20,256 bases of DNA, taken from NCBI GenBank assembly GCA_947176545.1, contig CAMWRB010000005.1:1-20256 (forward strand). The letters run 5' to 3'. Both the position numbers and the translations under genes were made by a program. This document shows positions 1 to 7,581 of this stretch, one piece after another. The first letter of the stretch is position 1; every line of letters begins with the position of its first letter. The stretch comes from an uncultured Porphyromonadaceae bacterium (lineage in GTDB: Bacteria > Bacteroidota > Bacteroidia > Bacteroidales > Muribaculaceae). The notes beneath the pieces were generated by a model. It was not told where the DNA came from. It made no database searches and was given only the letters and a program-made list of their open reading frames with translations.

Positions 1-270
1 GGCGATGGCTGAGGCGGAATATTGGTCGGGAGGGCATTCTATGGTGAGGACAGAGCTGTCATCGCGTGCAGCGATGAAGCGTCCGAGAGCGTCAAGCATT
101 GAACTTTCGGTGACGATACCCACGATGTCTCCATCCTGAGTGACAGCAAGGCGACGTTCCGCGGTGTCAAGCAACAGCGGGAGCGCCTCCATCACGGATA
201 GAGAGGCATCGACAGTACGGGTCGGTGTGTCGGAGGTGAGTAAGGGCAATATGGCGTCTTTAATCTTCAT
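1..270 (-). CDS. CBS-domain protein, 5' part only
   Basis: The gene starts with ATG at 270 (reverse strand) and runs off the left edge, so only about 90 N-terminal residues are visible. They begin MKIKDAILPLLTSDTP and continue through RRLAVTQDGDIVGIVTESSML, the strand-turn-strand pattern of a CBS motif, including the G-D-I-V-G-I-V-T core. CBS pairs usually bind adenine nucleotides and regulate an attached or partner enzyme. No catalytic domain is visible in this fragment. In Bacteroidales a short CBS-domain gene next to NAD kinase commonly lies divergent from pdxJ, which fits the neighbour here, but the missing part is unseen. No open frame of the opposite strand competes with it. Confidence 0.72.
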   Translation of the reverse strand, partial: MKIKDAILPLLTSDTPTRTVDASLSVMEALPLLLDTAERRLAVTQDGDIVGIVTESSMLDALGRFIAARDDSSVLTIECPPDQYSASAIA

Positions 271-350
271 ATCAGAGTAGACATTTTCGAAATGCTCTGT
301 TAAATTATATAAAAATTAACAACCGAGGCTTATGATTGGATTAATTTGGT

Positions 351-358
351 TATTTTTG
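351..358 (+). promoter_or_regulatory. Possible -7 element for pdxJ
   Basis: TATTTTTG matches the Bacteroidota -7 consensus TAnnTTTG and lies about 95 bases before the pdxJ ATG, in the 182-base divergent spacer between the CBS gene and pdxJ. No convincing TTG box is present 19-21 bases upstream, so the call is weak. Nothing else in the spacer stands out. Confidence 0.25.
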
Positions 359-452
359 TCATTTGAAAACAGCGAGATTGGCATCGGCAACGATTGACAA
401 TCCTGTTTAAGAATGTGAAGATACAAATTTTGTGCCAAATATTAAAAAAGTG

Positions 453-1175
453 ATGACCCGTCTAAGTGTCAATGTCAATAAAGTGGCGACTCTGCGTAAT
501 GCCCGCGGTGAGAATAATCCGGATGTGATAAAATTCGCGTTGCATTGTGAGAGTCACGGTGCCGAGGGAATAACGGTCCATCCGCGTCCGGATGAGCGCC
601 ATATCCGTCGCAGTGATGTGTATGAGCTGAGCAAAGTGCTCGGCACGGAATTTAATATCGAGGGATACCCGTCTGAGGAGTTTCTGGAGCTTGTGGCAAG
701 TGTACGCCCTACGCAGGTTACGCTTGTGCCGGACAAGCCGGACCAGCTGACCAGCAATGCGGGCTGGGATGTCGTGGCTCACAGTGAGTTTCTCGCAGGC
801 ATATGCCGTCGTATGCATCAATGTGGCATACGGGTATCCATATTTGTGGACCCCGACGAGGCTCAGATAGTAGCGGCCAAGCGTGTCGGAGCTGACCGTG
901 TGGAGCTTTACACCAAAGCATATGCCGACGGCTACCGTCAGGACCGTGAGGCGGCCATAGCCCCATACATAGCCGCATCGGCCAAGGCAGCCGAGGTCGG
1001 ACTGGGGCTGAACGCCGGACATGATTTGAGCCTGGAGAACCTTAGATATTTTTATGAACGGTTACCTCTGCTCGATGAGGTGAGTATAGGTCATGCGCTG
1101 ATATGTGACGCACTCTATCTCGGTATAGATGAGACACTGAAGCGCTATCTCGCCTGCCTTGCTTTCAGTCACTGA
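453..1175 (+). CDS. pdxJ: Pyridoxine 5'-phosphate synthase PdxJ
   Basis: PdxJ condenses 1-deoxy-D-xylulose 5-phosphate with 3-amino-2-oxopropyl phosphate to make pyridoxine 5'-phosphate, the last ring-forming step of DXP-dependent vitamin B6 synthesis in the cytoplasm. The 240-residue product has the normal family length. Visible signatures are [14 protein letters not shown] (residues 6-19), [12 protein letters not shown] with catalytic-type His43, IEGYPS with Glu70, LVPDKP, and [12 protein letters not shown] with His190; these correspond to E. coli His45, Glu72 and His193. I chose ATG 453 because family members begin MT(K/R)LSVN; an in-frame GTG at 432 would add seven atypical residues. No Shine-Dalgarno is seen, as expected in Bacteroidota. 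exbB follows 26 bases later, so the genes may be co-transcribed. Confidence 0.96.
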   Translation: MTRLSVNVNKVATLRNARGENNPDVIKFALHCESHGAEGITVHPRPDERHIRRSDVYELSKVLGTEFNIEGYPSEEFLELVASVRPTQVTLVPDKPDQLTSNAGWDVVAHSEFLAGICRRMHQCGIRVSIFVDPDEAQIVAAKRVGADRVELYTKAYADGYRQDREAAIAPYIAASAKAAEVGLGLNAGHDLSLENLRYFYERLPLLDEVSIGHALICDALYLGIDETLKRYLACLAFSH

Positions 1176-1201
1176 TAACTAATAATTAATCACTAAAATA
1201 A

Positions 1202-1828
1202 ATGGAGACTTTATCTTTCTGGTCGTTGGTGATGGATGGCGGCTATATAATGATACCGCTTGCCGTCCTGCTGTTGCTGGCCGTCTATATATTTATAGAG
1301 CGGTGTATAGTGATAAGCCGTGCATCCAAGGAGGACCCGACATTCATGAACCGGATACGTGACTATGTTCACGAGGGAGACCTTGCGAGCGCTGTCAAGT
1401 TGTGTAAGAATACCGATACCCCGTATGCGCGCCTGATACTGAAGGGTGTGCAGCGCATAGGTCGTCCGACACAGGATGTGCTGACTGCCATCGAGAATAC
1501 GGGTAATATAGAGGTCGGTAACCTGGGCCGTGGTCTGGCGTGGCTATCGACGACAGCAGCCGGTGCGCCGATGTTAGGCTTTCTGGGTACAGTCGTGGGT
1601 ATGATACAGGCATTCTTCACTCTGGCCAAAGCGGGCACAGCCTCGAACATATCGTTGCTGTCGGGTGGTATATACCAGGCGCTTGTGACTACGGTTGCCG
1701 GTCTGGTGGTCGGTATCATCGCCCTGTTCGCCTACAACTATCTTGTGGCGCGTATAGGCAAAGTCATGAACAATCTGGAGGCCAAGAGCATGGAGTTCAT
1801 GGACCTTCTCAATGAGCCGGTAAGATAA
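1202..1828 (+). CDS. exbB: MotA/TolQ/ExbB proton channel protein
   Basis: This 208-residue inner-membrane protein forms the proton-conducting stator that, with ExbD, energises TonB. Three hydrophobic helices are visible: about residues 12-32 (YIMIPLAVLLLLAVYIFIER), 118-140 (GAPMLGFLGTVVGMIQAFF) and 155-180 (YQALVTTVAGLVVGIIALFA). The second and third carry the glycine-rich GTVxGMIxAF and TTxAGLxVGI patterns of the MotA/TolQ/ExbB family. The loop between helices 1 and 2 is cytoplasmic, as in the family. exbD starts one base after the stop codon and tonB follows, so this is ExbB of a TonB system rather than TolQ or MotA. Confidence 0.93.
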   Translation: METLSFWSLVMDGGYIMIPLAVLLLLAVYIFIERCIVISRASKEDPTFMNRIRDYVHEGDLASAVKLCKNTDTPYARLILKGVQRIGRPTQDVLTAIENTGNIEVGNLGRGLAWLSTTAAGAPMLGFLGTVVGMIQAFFTLAKAGTASNISLLSGGIYQALVTTVAGLVVGIIALFAYNYLVARIGKVMNNLEAKSMEFMDLLNEPVR

Positions 1829-1829
1829 G

Positions 1830-2273
1830 ATGGCACTGAAGAAGCAATTTCCGACGTTGGATACATTCTCGATGTCGTCAATGACGGATGTCATCTTCCT
1901 GCTGTTAATCTTCTTTATGGTGACATCGACACTTATCACACCCTCTGCCGTGGATGTGAACCTGCCTCAAAGCGGTACTCAGACCGACATGAAGCCGGTG
2001 ACGGAGGTGTATGTCGACTCGTTGCGTCAGGTATATCTTGTGGTGGACCGCAATGACTCGACGGGCGTGAACAGCATAGCTCACAAGATTGGCAAGGAGG
2101 AACTGGCATCGGCACTACGGGAAATCCAGAGCAAGGACTCCCTGCGCGCAGTGGCTCTCTATGCCGATGAGAAGGTGGAGTACGGATATGTGGTGGATAT
2201 ACTCGACATAGCCGCACGCAATAAGCTGCGCATGGTGCTTGCCACCAAGGCGCGCCGTATAGAGCAGGAATAG
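1830..2273 (+). CDS. exbD: Biopolymer transport protein ExbD/TolR
   Basis: This 147-residue protein has a short cytoplasmic N-terminus, a single membrane helix at about residues 18-37 (MTDVIFLLLIFFMVTSTLI) and a periplasmic domain. Asp20 at the start of the helix sits where ExbD/TolR family members carry the essential proton-translocating aspartate, followed by the typical IFLLLIFFMVTST pattern. The periplasmic part ends with YGYVVDILDIAARNKLRMV, the usual ExbD/TolR close. The start lies one base after exbB, which implies translational coupling. It acts with ExbB and the TonB encoded downstream. Confidence 0.93.
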   Translation: MALKKQFPTLDTFSMSSMTDVIFLLLIFFMVTSTLITPSAVDVNLPQSGTQTDMKPVTEVYVDSLRQVYLVVDRNDSTGVNSIAHKIGKEELASALREIQSKDSLRAVALYADEKVEYGYVVDILDIAARNKLRMVLATKARRIEQE

Positions 2274-2276
2274 CCC

Positions 2277-2303
2277 TCTCACCGTATCCGGTGTGATGTG
2301 AGA
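2277..2303 (+). other. Alternative small hairpins between exbD and tonB
   Basis: Just after the exbD stop, TCTCAC (2277-2282) can pair with GTGAGA (2298-2303). An alternative inner stem pairs CACCG (2280-2284) with CGGTG (2289-2293) across TATC. The two foldings exclude each other. There is no T-run, so it is not a classical terminator. It could tune exbBD versus tonB expression or be chance. Confidence 0.25.
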
Positions 2304-2347
2304 AAGGCTATTGACTCCGTTCCACTCCTAATATTATAAAACTAATC

Positions 2348-3106
2348 GTGATAGATAATAACAATCGAAATAACAGGCATCGCGACTCATTGATAGCTGC
2401 GTCACTGACCATGCTTGTGGCGCTGGTATTGTTGTTGGTGCTATACTTCGGTCATATAGATTTAAGTTTCAGTCAGATGGCCTCTATGTCCATGCCTGAG
2501 CCGGGTGTGGATGAGGAGGAACTGTTTCTTGACCCGGAACTGCTGGACCTGGGTGAGGACAAATCTGAGCAGGAGGTTGCTGCCGCTCCGGCTGCCAACG
2601 GCACTCCCGAGGTCGCGGACGAAGTGACATCGCAGGTTGTGGAACCGGGTAAAAGCGAACAACCCGCACCTCCGAAAGTCAAGCGGGTCACTCAGACCCA
2701 ACCATCTCCTGTCAAGGCAACCGAACCCAAGGCAACTGATGAGGAGCGCCGTCATGTCAAGGACCGGACAGCCGGTGCGTTCTCACCGGATAACGGCCGT
2801 AATGACGGTGTGAATAATGCCGTAGGGTCCGGTGGTACGGGAGTCGGTGTGAGCGGATATGCCGAGGGACGGGAATTTATATCGTGTCCCAAACCGAGTG
2901 TGCGGTTGCGCAACAGGACTGTCGTCAAGGTGCGTGTCACAGTCGATGCGTCGGGTCATGTGACGTCGGCATCGGCATTAAGCGGTGGCACCGCCGAGCT
3001 GCAACGCAGCTGCGAGCGTGCGGCTATGGGTGCGCGCTGGAAAGCCAAGGAGGGCGCTGCACCGGCACGTGGCACCATCACCTTCACACTCATACCGCGA
3101 GGTTGA
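2348..3106 (+). CDS. tonB: TonB energy transducer
   Basis: The 252-residue protein has one N-terminal membrane helix (about residues 17-36, AASLTMLVALVLLLVLYFGH), an acidic then proline/lysine-rich periplasmic linker (about 50-150), a glycine-rich hinge, and a C-terminal TonB domain from about 178 (CPKPSVRLRNRTVVKVRVTVDASGHV) ending TITFTLIPRG. The two cysteines flanking this domain and the LxxxCexAAmgarw segment match the TonB C-terminal form common in Bacteroidales rather than the E. coli YP-type. The start is GTG at 2348; no ATG upstream fits. It carries ExbB/ExbD energy to TonB-dependent outer-membrane receptors, none of which is encoded in the window. Confidence 0.9.
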   Translation: MIDNNNRNNRHRDSLIAASLTMLVALVLLLVLYFGHIDLSFSQMASMSMPEPGVDEEELFLDPELLDLGEDKSEQEVAAAPAANGTPEVADEVTSQVVEPGKSEQPAPPKVKRVTQTQPSPVKATEPKATDEERRHVKDRTAGAFSPDNGRNDGVNNAVGSGGTGVGVSGYAEGREFISCPKPSVRLRNRTVVKVRVTVDASGHVTSASALSGGTAELQRSCERAAMGARWKAKEGAAPARGTITFTLIPRG

Positions 3107-3152
3107 TTGGTAACATCTCTCACCCCGGCATAAACCTCTGCCACACAAGAAT

Positions 3153-3746
3153 ATGAACTATATCGAAATCATAGGGACACTGCTGGGATTGCTATATCTC
3201 TATTTGGAATATAAGGTCAATCCGTGGTTGTGGATAGTGGGAATTATCATGCCTGCCGTCTATATCTATGTATATTATCAGGCAGGGCTTTATGCAGATT
3301 TGGGTATCAGTGTCTATTATATCATAGCCTCCGTCTATGGAGTGTTCTGCTGGCGCGCACACCGCAGGAAGACTGATGGAATCCAACAGAGTAAAGAGGC
3401 TGAGGAGGAGAAACAGCATATAACATCGATACCCCGGCGGATGTATATCCCGGTGTTTGTAATATGTGTGGCTCTGACTCTGTTGCTCGGCTTTGTGCTG
3501 GAACGGTTTACGGACAGCAACGTGCCGTGGGCCGACGGCATGACGACATCTCTCAGCATCGTCGCGATGTGGATGCTGGCACGCAAGTATGTGGAGCAGT
3601 GGTTGGTGTGGATTGTAGCCGATTTGGGATGTGGAGCGTTATATATCTACAAAGAGTTGTATTTCACCGCCGGCCTGTATATTTTGTATGCCGTCATCGC
3701 AGTGGCCGGTTACAGGAAATGGCGGTTGTTAAAAGAGGAGGAATGA
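3153..3746 (+). CDS. PnuC-family vitamin transporter, probably for thiamine (PnuT-like)
   Basis: The 197-residue membrane protein has about seven hydrophobic helices, a length and topology typical of the PnuC family. The N-terminal IGTLLGLLYLYLEYK, NPWLWIVGIIMPAVYIYVYY and DLGISVYYIIASVYGVFCW segments and the later WMLARKYVEQWLVWIVADL stretch are family hallmarks. PnuC proteins move nicotinamide riboside, thiamine or riboflavin by facilitated diffusion, with a cytoplasmic kinase trapping the substrate. The next gene overlaps by four bases (ATGA) and encodes thiamine pyrophosphokinase, so thiamine is the likeliest substrate, as in the Bacteroides pnuT-tnr3 pair. This is inference from context; I did not read specificity from binding-site residues. 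No TPP riboswitch is visible in the 46-base spacer upstream. Confidence 0.9.
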   Translation: MNYIEIIGTLLGLLYLYLEYKVNPWLWIVGIIMPAVYIYVYYQAGLYADLGISVYYIIASVYGVFCWRAHRRKTDGIQQSKEAEEEKQHITSIPRRMYIPVFVICVALTLLLGFVLERFTDSNVPWADGMTTSLSIVAMWMLARKYVEQWLVWIVADLGCGALYIYKELYFTAGLYILYAVIAVAGYRKWRLLKEEE

Positions 3747-4378
3747 ATAATAAAAACTCGATATTGGATTTTGAAGCTCAGGGTGTGGTAGTCGATGCCG
3801 GTGTCTTTCCGCATGCTGAGACAGCGCTGTCATGGCTCAGACGGGGGCTGCCGGTGGTGTGTTGTGACGGAGCGGCCAACCGGTATGTCAGCACGGGTTA
3901 CGACCTGTGGCGTATAGTGGGTGATTGCGACTCTCTGTCGGAGGAGGTGATGCTCCGGTATGGAGACATCGTCAGACGTAATCCCGACCAGGAGACCAAC
4001 GACCAGACCAAGGCCATCCAATATCTGAGCAGCAAGGGGATTAGGAGAGTGGTTGTGTTGGGTGCCACAGGTATGCGCGAGGACCACACGTTAGGCAATA
4101 TCAGTCTGTTGCCGGAATATCTGCGGGAGGGTCTCGAAGTGCGTGCCTACACGGACTACGGTGTCTTTATTCCTGTGAACGGTGACGCTTCATTCCGTTG
4201 CAGGCCGGGTACTCAGGTGTCTGTCTTCAATTTCGGCTCCGAGGGTATGCATTCGGAGGGACTGAAATATCCGCTTCGCCATTTTGATGCACTCTGGCAG
4301 GGAACTCTGAATGAGGCCATGACGGGAGAATTTACCATTTATGCCCGCGGTGAATATATGGTTTTCATAAATTACTGA
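3743..4378 (+). CDS. Thiamine pyrophosphokinase
   Basis: This 211-residue cytoplasmic enzyme transfers pyrophosphate from ATP to thiamine to form thiamine diphosphate. Motifs visible in order are VVCCDGAANRY near residue 35, VGDCDSL (Gly60, Asp61, Asp63, Ser64), NPDQETNDQTKA (80-91) with its metal/ATP-binding acidic residues, VVLGATGMREDHTLGN (Asp114, His115), SEGLKYPL near 175, and a C-terminal TGEFTIYARGEYMVFI. All are thiamine pyrophosphokinase signatures. The start at 3743 overlaps the transporter stop; the open frame extends further upstream, but that part is the transporter read out of frame. A bulged hairpin overlaps the stop codon. Close coupling suggests transport followed by metabolic trapping. 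Confidence 0.93.
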   Translation: MNNKNSILDFEAQGVVVDAGVFPHAETALSWLRRGLPVVCCDGAANRYVSTGYDLWRIVGDCDSLSEEVMLRYGDIVRRNPDQETNDQTKAIQYLSSKGIRRVVVLGATGMREDHTLGNISLLPEYLREGLEVRAYTDYGVFIPVNGDASFRCRPGTQVSVFNFGSEGMHSEGLKYPLRHFDALWQGTLNEAMTGEFTIYARGEYMVFINY

Positions 4379-4401
4379 CCGGCGATTGAAACAATCGGGT
4401 C
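4377..4401 (+). terminator. Bulged hairpin at the end of the thiamine operon
   Basis: GACC-GG-CGATTG, loop AAA, then CAATCG-GGTC forms a ten-base-pair stem with a two-base GG bulge. It overlaps the last two bases of the kinase stop codon and is followed by mixed sequence rather than a T-run. It may be a transcript 3'-end stabiliser or weak terminator before the lipoprotein gene 80 bases on. Confidence 0.4.
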
Positions 4402-4483
4402 TATGTCGAATACCTTCTCTCCGGAATTAATTATCATCAACAACTACAACATAAAATATCTTTAAATTTCTACATATATACTT

Positions 4484-5614
4484 ATGAATAAAGGATTATT
4501 GCTGATTGGAATAGCCGGACTTGCAATGAGTTCGTGCGGCAGTCATACGGAGGGTGGTAATGTGACAATCCATCTGCCCGAGAATTACGGTGACTCTGTC
4601 ATAGTGGTGAGTCATGTGTCGATAGACAATATCTTCAACGCTCAGCGTCAGGAGGACCTTAAGATAATGTACGACACTCTGGAGGTTAAGTCCGGTGTGG
4701 CCATGATGGAGCTGACGGGTGACGGAGCGGCTCAGTATAGCATAGAACCTCCGATGATGATGAGTGCTCCACCGGAGTTTTACGCTTCTCCGGGCGAGAC
4801 CCTGGTGGTGGATATCAAGTCGTTCGAGCCGTTGTCATATACAGTCACCGGAAGCGAGCTGATGGATGATATGACCGCTCTGAAAGCTGTCACGGGTCCG
4901 ATACAGCAGGAATATATGATATTGGTCAGCAATAATGACAGTGTTCCCGAAGCGGAGGCCAAGGCTATGATGGAACGTTATGATGCGGCCATCAAACGGT
5001 TTGTGGCTGAACATGCCGACAGTCCCGTAGTCCCTTACGCCATTCTGGACCTTAGCGGTGATGATTTCAAAAAGATATACGATACTATGTCGCCGGCAGC
5101 CCGCAACTCGATACTGATGCCCTACGCCGAGCTGTACAACCGTCAGGTGGAGGATATGGTCAGTGAGCGTCAGGCCGAGGAAGCACGTCGTGCCGAGGTG
5201 GCCTCCGGTACGATAACTGCTCCCGACTTCACACTCCCCGACCTAAGCGGGCGTCGTGTCAGTCTGTCTGATTTCCGCGGCAAGTGGGTGGTACTCGACT
5301 TCTGGGGAAGCTGGTGCGGATGGTGTGTCAAGGGCTTTCCGGCTCTCAAAGAGGCCTATAAGCAGTATGGTGACAAGATTGTAATCATAGGTATAGACTG
5401 CAATGAATCGGAAGCCGATTGGCGTGCCGGAGTCAAGCAGCATCAGTTGCCCTGGCTCAACCTGTATAACGGCAACGATAAGAAACTGTACGAAGAGTAT
5501 AAAATCGAGGGTTTCCCGACCAAAGCTATCATCAATCCCGACGGCAAGCTCGTAGACCTCACCACCGGCGAAGACCCGAGCTTCTTCACCCGTCTCGCCA
5601 CCTTCGTCCGCTAA
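4484..5614 (+). CDS. TlpA-like thioredoxin lipoprotein
   Basis: The 376-residue protein begins MNKGLLLIGIAGLAMSSCGS, a lipoprotein signal with lipobox Ser-Ser-Cys at Cys18. Residues of about 25-240 form a beta-rich then helical N-terminal part like the DUF4369-type regions that precede thioredoxin domains in Bacteroidota. From about 245 (APDFTLPDLSGRRVSLSDF) to the end is a TlpA/AhpC-like thioredoxin fold with the redox pair in WCGWC (Cys278, Cys281) and the cis-proline loop EGFPTKAI. Such proteins reduce or shuffle disulfides in the envelope, including apocytochrome c thiols. It stands alone on the plus strand, converging with the cytochrome c synthetase gene 47 bases away, but its real partner is not shown. 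Confidence 0.88.
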   Translation: MNKGLLLIGIAGLAMSSCGSHTEGGNVTIHLPENYGDSVIVVSHVSIDNIFNAQRQEDLKIMYDTLEVKSGVAMMELTGDGAAQYSIEPPMMMSAPPEFYASPGETLVVDIKSFEPLSYTVTGSELMDDMTALKAVTGPIQQEYMILVSNNDSVPEAEAKAMMERYDAAIKRFVAEHADSPVVPYAILDLSGDDFKKIYDTMSPAARNSILMPYAELYNRQVEDMVSERQAEEARRAEVASGTITAPDFTLPDLSGRRVSLSDFRGKWVVLDFWGSWCGWCVKGFPALKEAYKQYGDKIVIIGIDCNESEADWRAGVKQHQLPWLNLYNGNDKKLYEEYKIEGFPTKAIINPDGKLVDLTTGEDPSFFTRLATFVR

Positions 5615-5661
5615 CCGCAGACCGGAGTAAAAATCAGATAATTATTTGTCAAAAGAATAGA

Positions 5662-7581
5662 CTATGCGTAGGAGTGGAGGCCGGGGAGGAGGTAGTTGGC
5701 TCCGAAGTAAGTGAATGCTACCGAGAGGATGGCGCAAAGGAGGTATATGTTCAAAATCCGATTGCGATGGAAGACTCTCAGGGAACGGGTGTGGATTGGG
5801 ACGGCATAGATTAGCATAGTCACTAATGCACAGGTCTCTTTGGGGTCCCATCCCCAGTATCGTCCCCACGATTGGTTGGCCCATACAGCGCCTATAAATA
5901 TTCCCGCTGTAATTAAAAATACCGCGGGGGTGAGGAGTGTACGGTTGAGTGTGGCTGTCTTATCCATCATCTTTCTTTCAGATGTCAAGCCGATGACGGC
6001 CAGAATAGCCATGAGCAGGAAGATAACGTACGAACACATCACAAGTATGACGTGGATGGAGAGTAACGGGGAGTCCAATACGGGCATAAGGCTGCCGATT
6101 TGCGGGGTTTTGCCGGACATGGAGGCTACAAAGAGGGCTATTGCCGTGACAAGCAGTAATGAGCTCCGTAGCAATTCGTTGGTGTAGAAGATTGAAATGA
6201 CACTTGCCGCAAAAGCCATAAACAGCATTGTCTCGCATCCATTGACCAATGGCAGATGTCCGCTGATATAGCCGCGGGCGATAAGTACAGACAGTATCAC
6301 CGTGGCAACAAGGATTGAGAACAGGGCGGATACTCTTTTAACTTTCGTGGAGTCCGCTCCTCTGATTGTCATAAACAGCAGTAACAGGGAGAATGAGAGT
6401 ATGAAAAGACCGATAACCCAGAGTCTCACATAGCGGTTATAGAATATCTCAACCCGGAATTGTGAGTCGGCGGGAAGATTGTCTATGCCCGCATATCGGC
6501 GTTGTCCCTCGCGGAGTGACTGTATGAGTTCATTGGCCTTTATGTTGTGACCCTGCAAGAGTTCGGTCTTGATATGAGGCATGGTTCCGACCATAAACTC
6601 CCATTGCTCAAAGCCCATCTGCGATGGCCGTCGTCCGGTGAGTGACAGCCATTCCATCTCTCCTCCGGCCGTGCGATAGGGAAATATCCTGAAGGCTTCG
6701 CCCGTGCCGAGCCATTGTATCAGTGCCCGTCGTTCCCGCTCTTTTTTATTGGCTTTTTCTGATGTCGCGGGTCGGGCGGAACGCTCATAGTCCGCAAGCC
6801 ATTCGTCATAATAGAACAGCCATCCGGACAGAACCTGCTCCGGTGTCATGCCTTTATAGCTTTTTGAGTCGTAAAGCTTTACGGTCACATCGTATGCCAT
6901 TGTCTGCAGCGGGGTGATTCTGTCGTTCCAATAGACATAAATAGTGCCGACATTACGCGCCAAGGGTCTCTGCAGGGTCGGCAACGTCCGTGGGGTGTGG
7001 CGGGGTGCGTAAGTGGAACACCCCGTATCGCTGACCATACCGGCAGATGCGCCGAGCGCGGGTGATGAAATAAGAAATAGAACTGCTATCATGTTGCGGG
7101 CCCGTCGCACGCCGCGCCATACTGTATGCTTCTGAAAGAAAAAACCGACCATAGCGATGAAGAGGATGAAATATCCGGTGTAAGTTATACCGATACCCCA
7201 CGGGTCGCATGCTACGGAGAGAGTAGATGAGTCGATACCCATACCGGACTGATAGAAACGCCAGCCGTCGACCTCGACAACCTTATTCATTGACACCGTC
7301 CGCACAATATCCTCTCCAATCCTGAGTGTAGAGCGGAAATCCATAGGTGTCGTCGTAGCGGGATAATAGAGTATTTCGGTGGAAACCAGACTGACCTTAA
7401 AGGGAAACGTGCCGTTGCCCGGTCCGGAGGACTTGTCGAATGTCTCGACTCCCTCCGCACCTTCGACAAGGTTGAGAGTGCCCTGAATACCAAAGAAATG
7501 GGTGACAATAGCCCCGCTCACGATTATGAGCAGGGCAATGTGCAAAAGTAATGTAAAAGGAGTTTGGATATATTTCTTCAT
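5662..7581 (-). CDS. ResB-CcsA fusion, System II cytochrome c synthetase
   Basis: The 639-residue membrane protein joins a compact ResB-like N-terminal part to CcsA. The N-terminal part has a first helix (about 10-30) and the ResB-type NKVVEVDGWRFYQSG then DPWGIGITYTGYFILFI. A periplasmic stretch follows (about 180-385). The C-terminal part is multi-helix CcsA with VNGCETMLFMAF, HVILVMCSYVIF and the haem-binding WWD segment WGRYWGWDPKET from residue 572, ending LLPGLHSYA. System II proteins export haem and ligate it to CxxCH apocytochromes outside the membrane. Its ATG overlaps the stop of the di-haem lipoprotein gene (ATGA), so a client cytochrome is made from the same transcript. The ResB half looks shorter than the separate-protein form; this needs alignment to quantify. 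Confidence 0.92.
   Translation of the reverse strand: MKKYIQTPFTLLLHIALLIIVSGAIVTHFFGIQGTLNLVEGAEGVETFDKSSGPGNGTFPFKVSLVSTEILYYPATTTPMDFRSTLRIGEDIVRTVSMNKVVEVDGWRFYQSGMGIDSSTLSVACDPWGIGITYTGYFILFIAMVGFFFQKHTVWRGVRRARNMIAVLFLISSPALGASAGMVSDTGCSTYAPRHTPRTLPTLQRPLARNVGTIYVYWNDRITPLQTMAYDVTVKLYDSKSYKGMTPEQVLSGWLFYYDEWLADYERSARPATSEKANKKERERRALIQWLGTGEAFRIFPYRTAGGEMEWLSLTGRRPSQMGFEQWEFMVGTMPHIKTELLQGHNIKANELIQSLREGQRRYAGIDNLPADSQFRVEIFYNRYVRLWVIGLFILSFSLLLLFMTIRGADSTKVKRVSALFSILVATVILSVLIARGYISGHLPLVNGCETMLFMAFAASVISIFYTNELLRSSLLLVTAIALFVASMSGKTPQIGSLMPVLDSPLLSIHVILVMCSYVIFLLMAILAVIGLTSERKMMDKTATLNRTLLTPAVFLITAGIFIGAVWANQSWGRYWGWDPKETCALVTMLIYAVPIHTRSLRVFHRNRILNIYLLCAILSVAFTYFGANYLLPGLHSYA

Noticed and set aside
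462..1022. 186-codon open frame antisense to pdxJ
   Set aside because: It lies wholly inside the well-supported pdxJ gene, shows no recognisable domain and reflects codon bias on the other strand.
3107..3152. Possible TPP riboswitch before the PnuC/kinase pair
   Set aside because: The spacer is only 46 bases and lacks the conserved CTGAGA and ACC-TGATC type elements.
3464..3742. In-frame upstream extension of the thiamine pyrophosphokinase reading frame
   Set aside because: This part is the transporter gene read out of frame; the kinase family begins at about the ATG at 3743.
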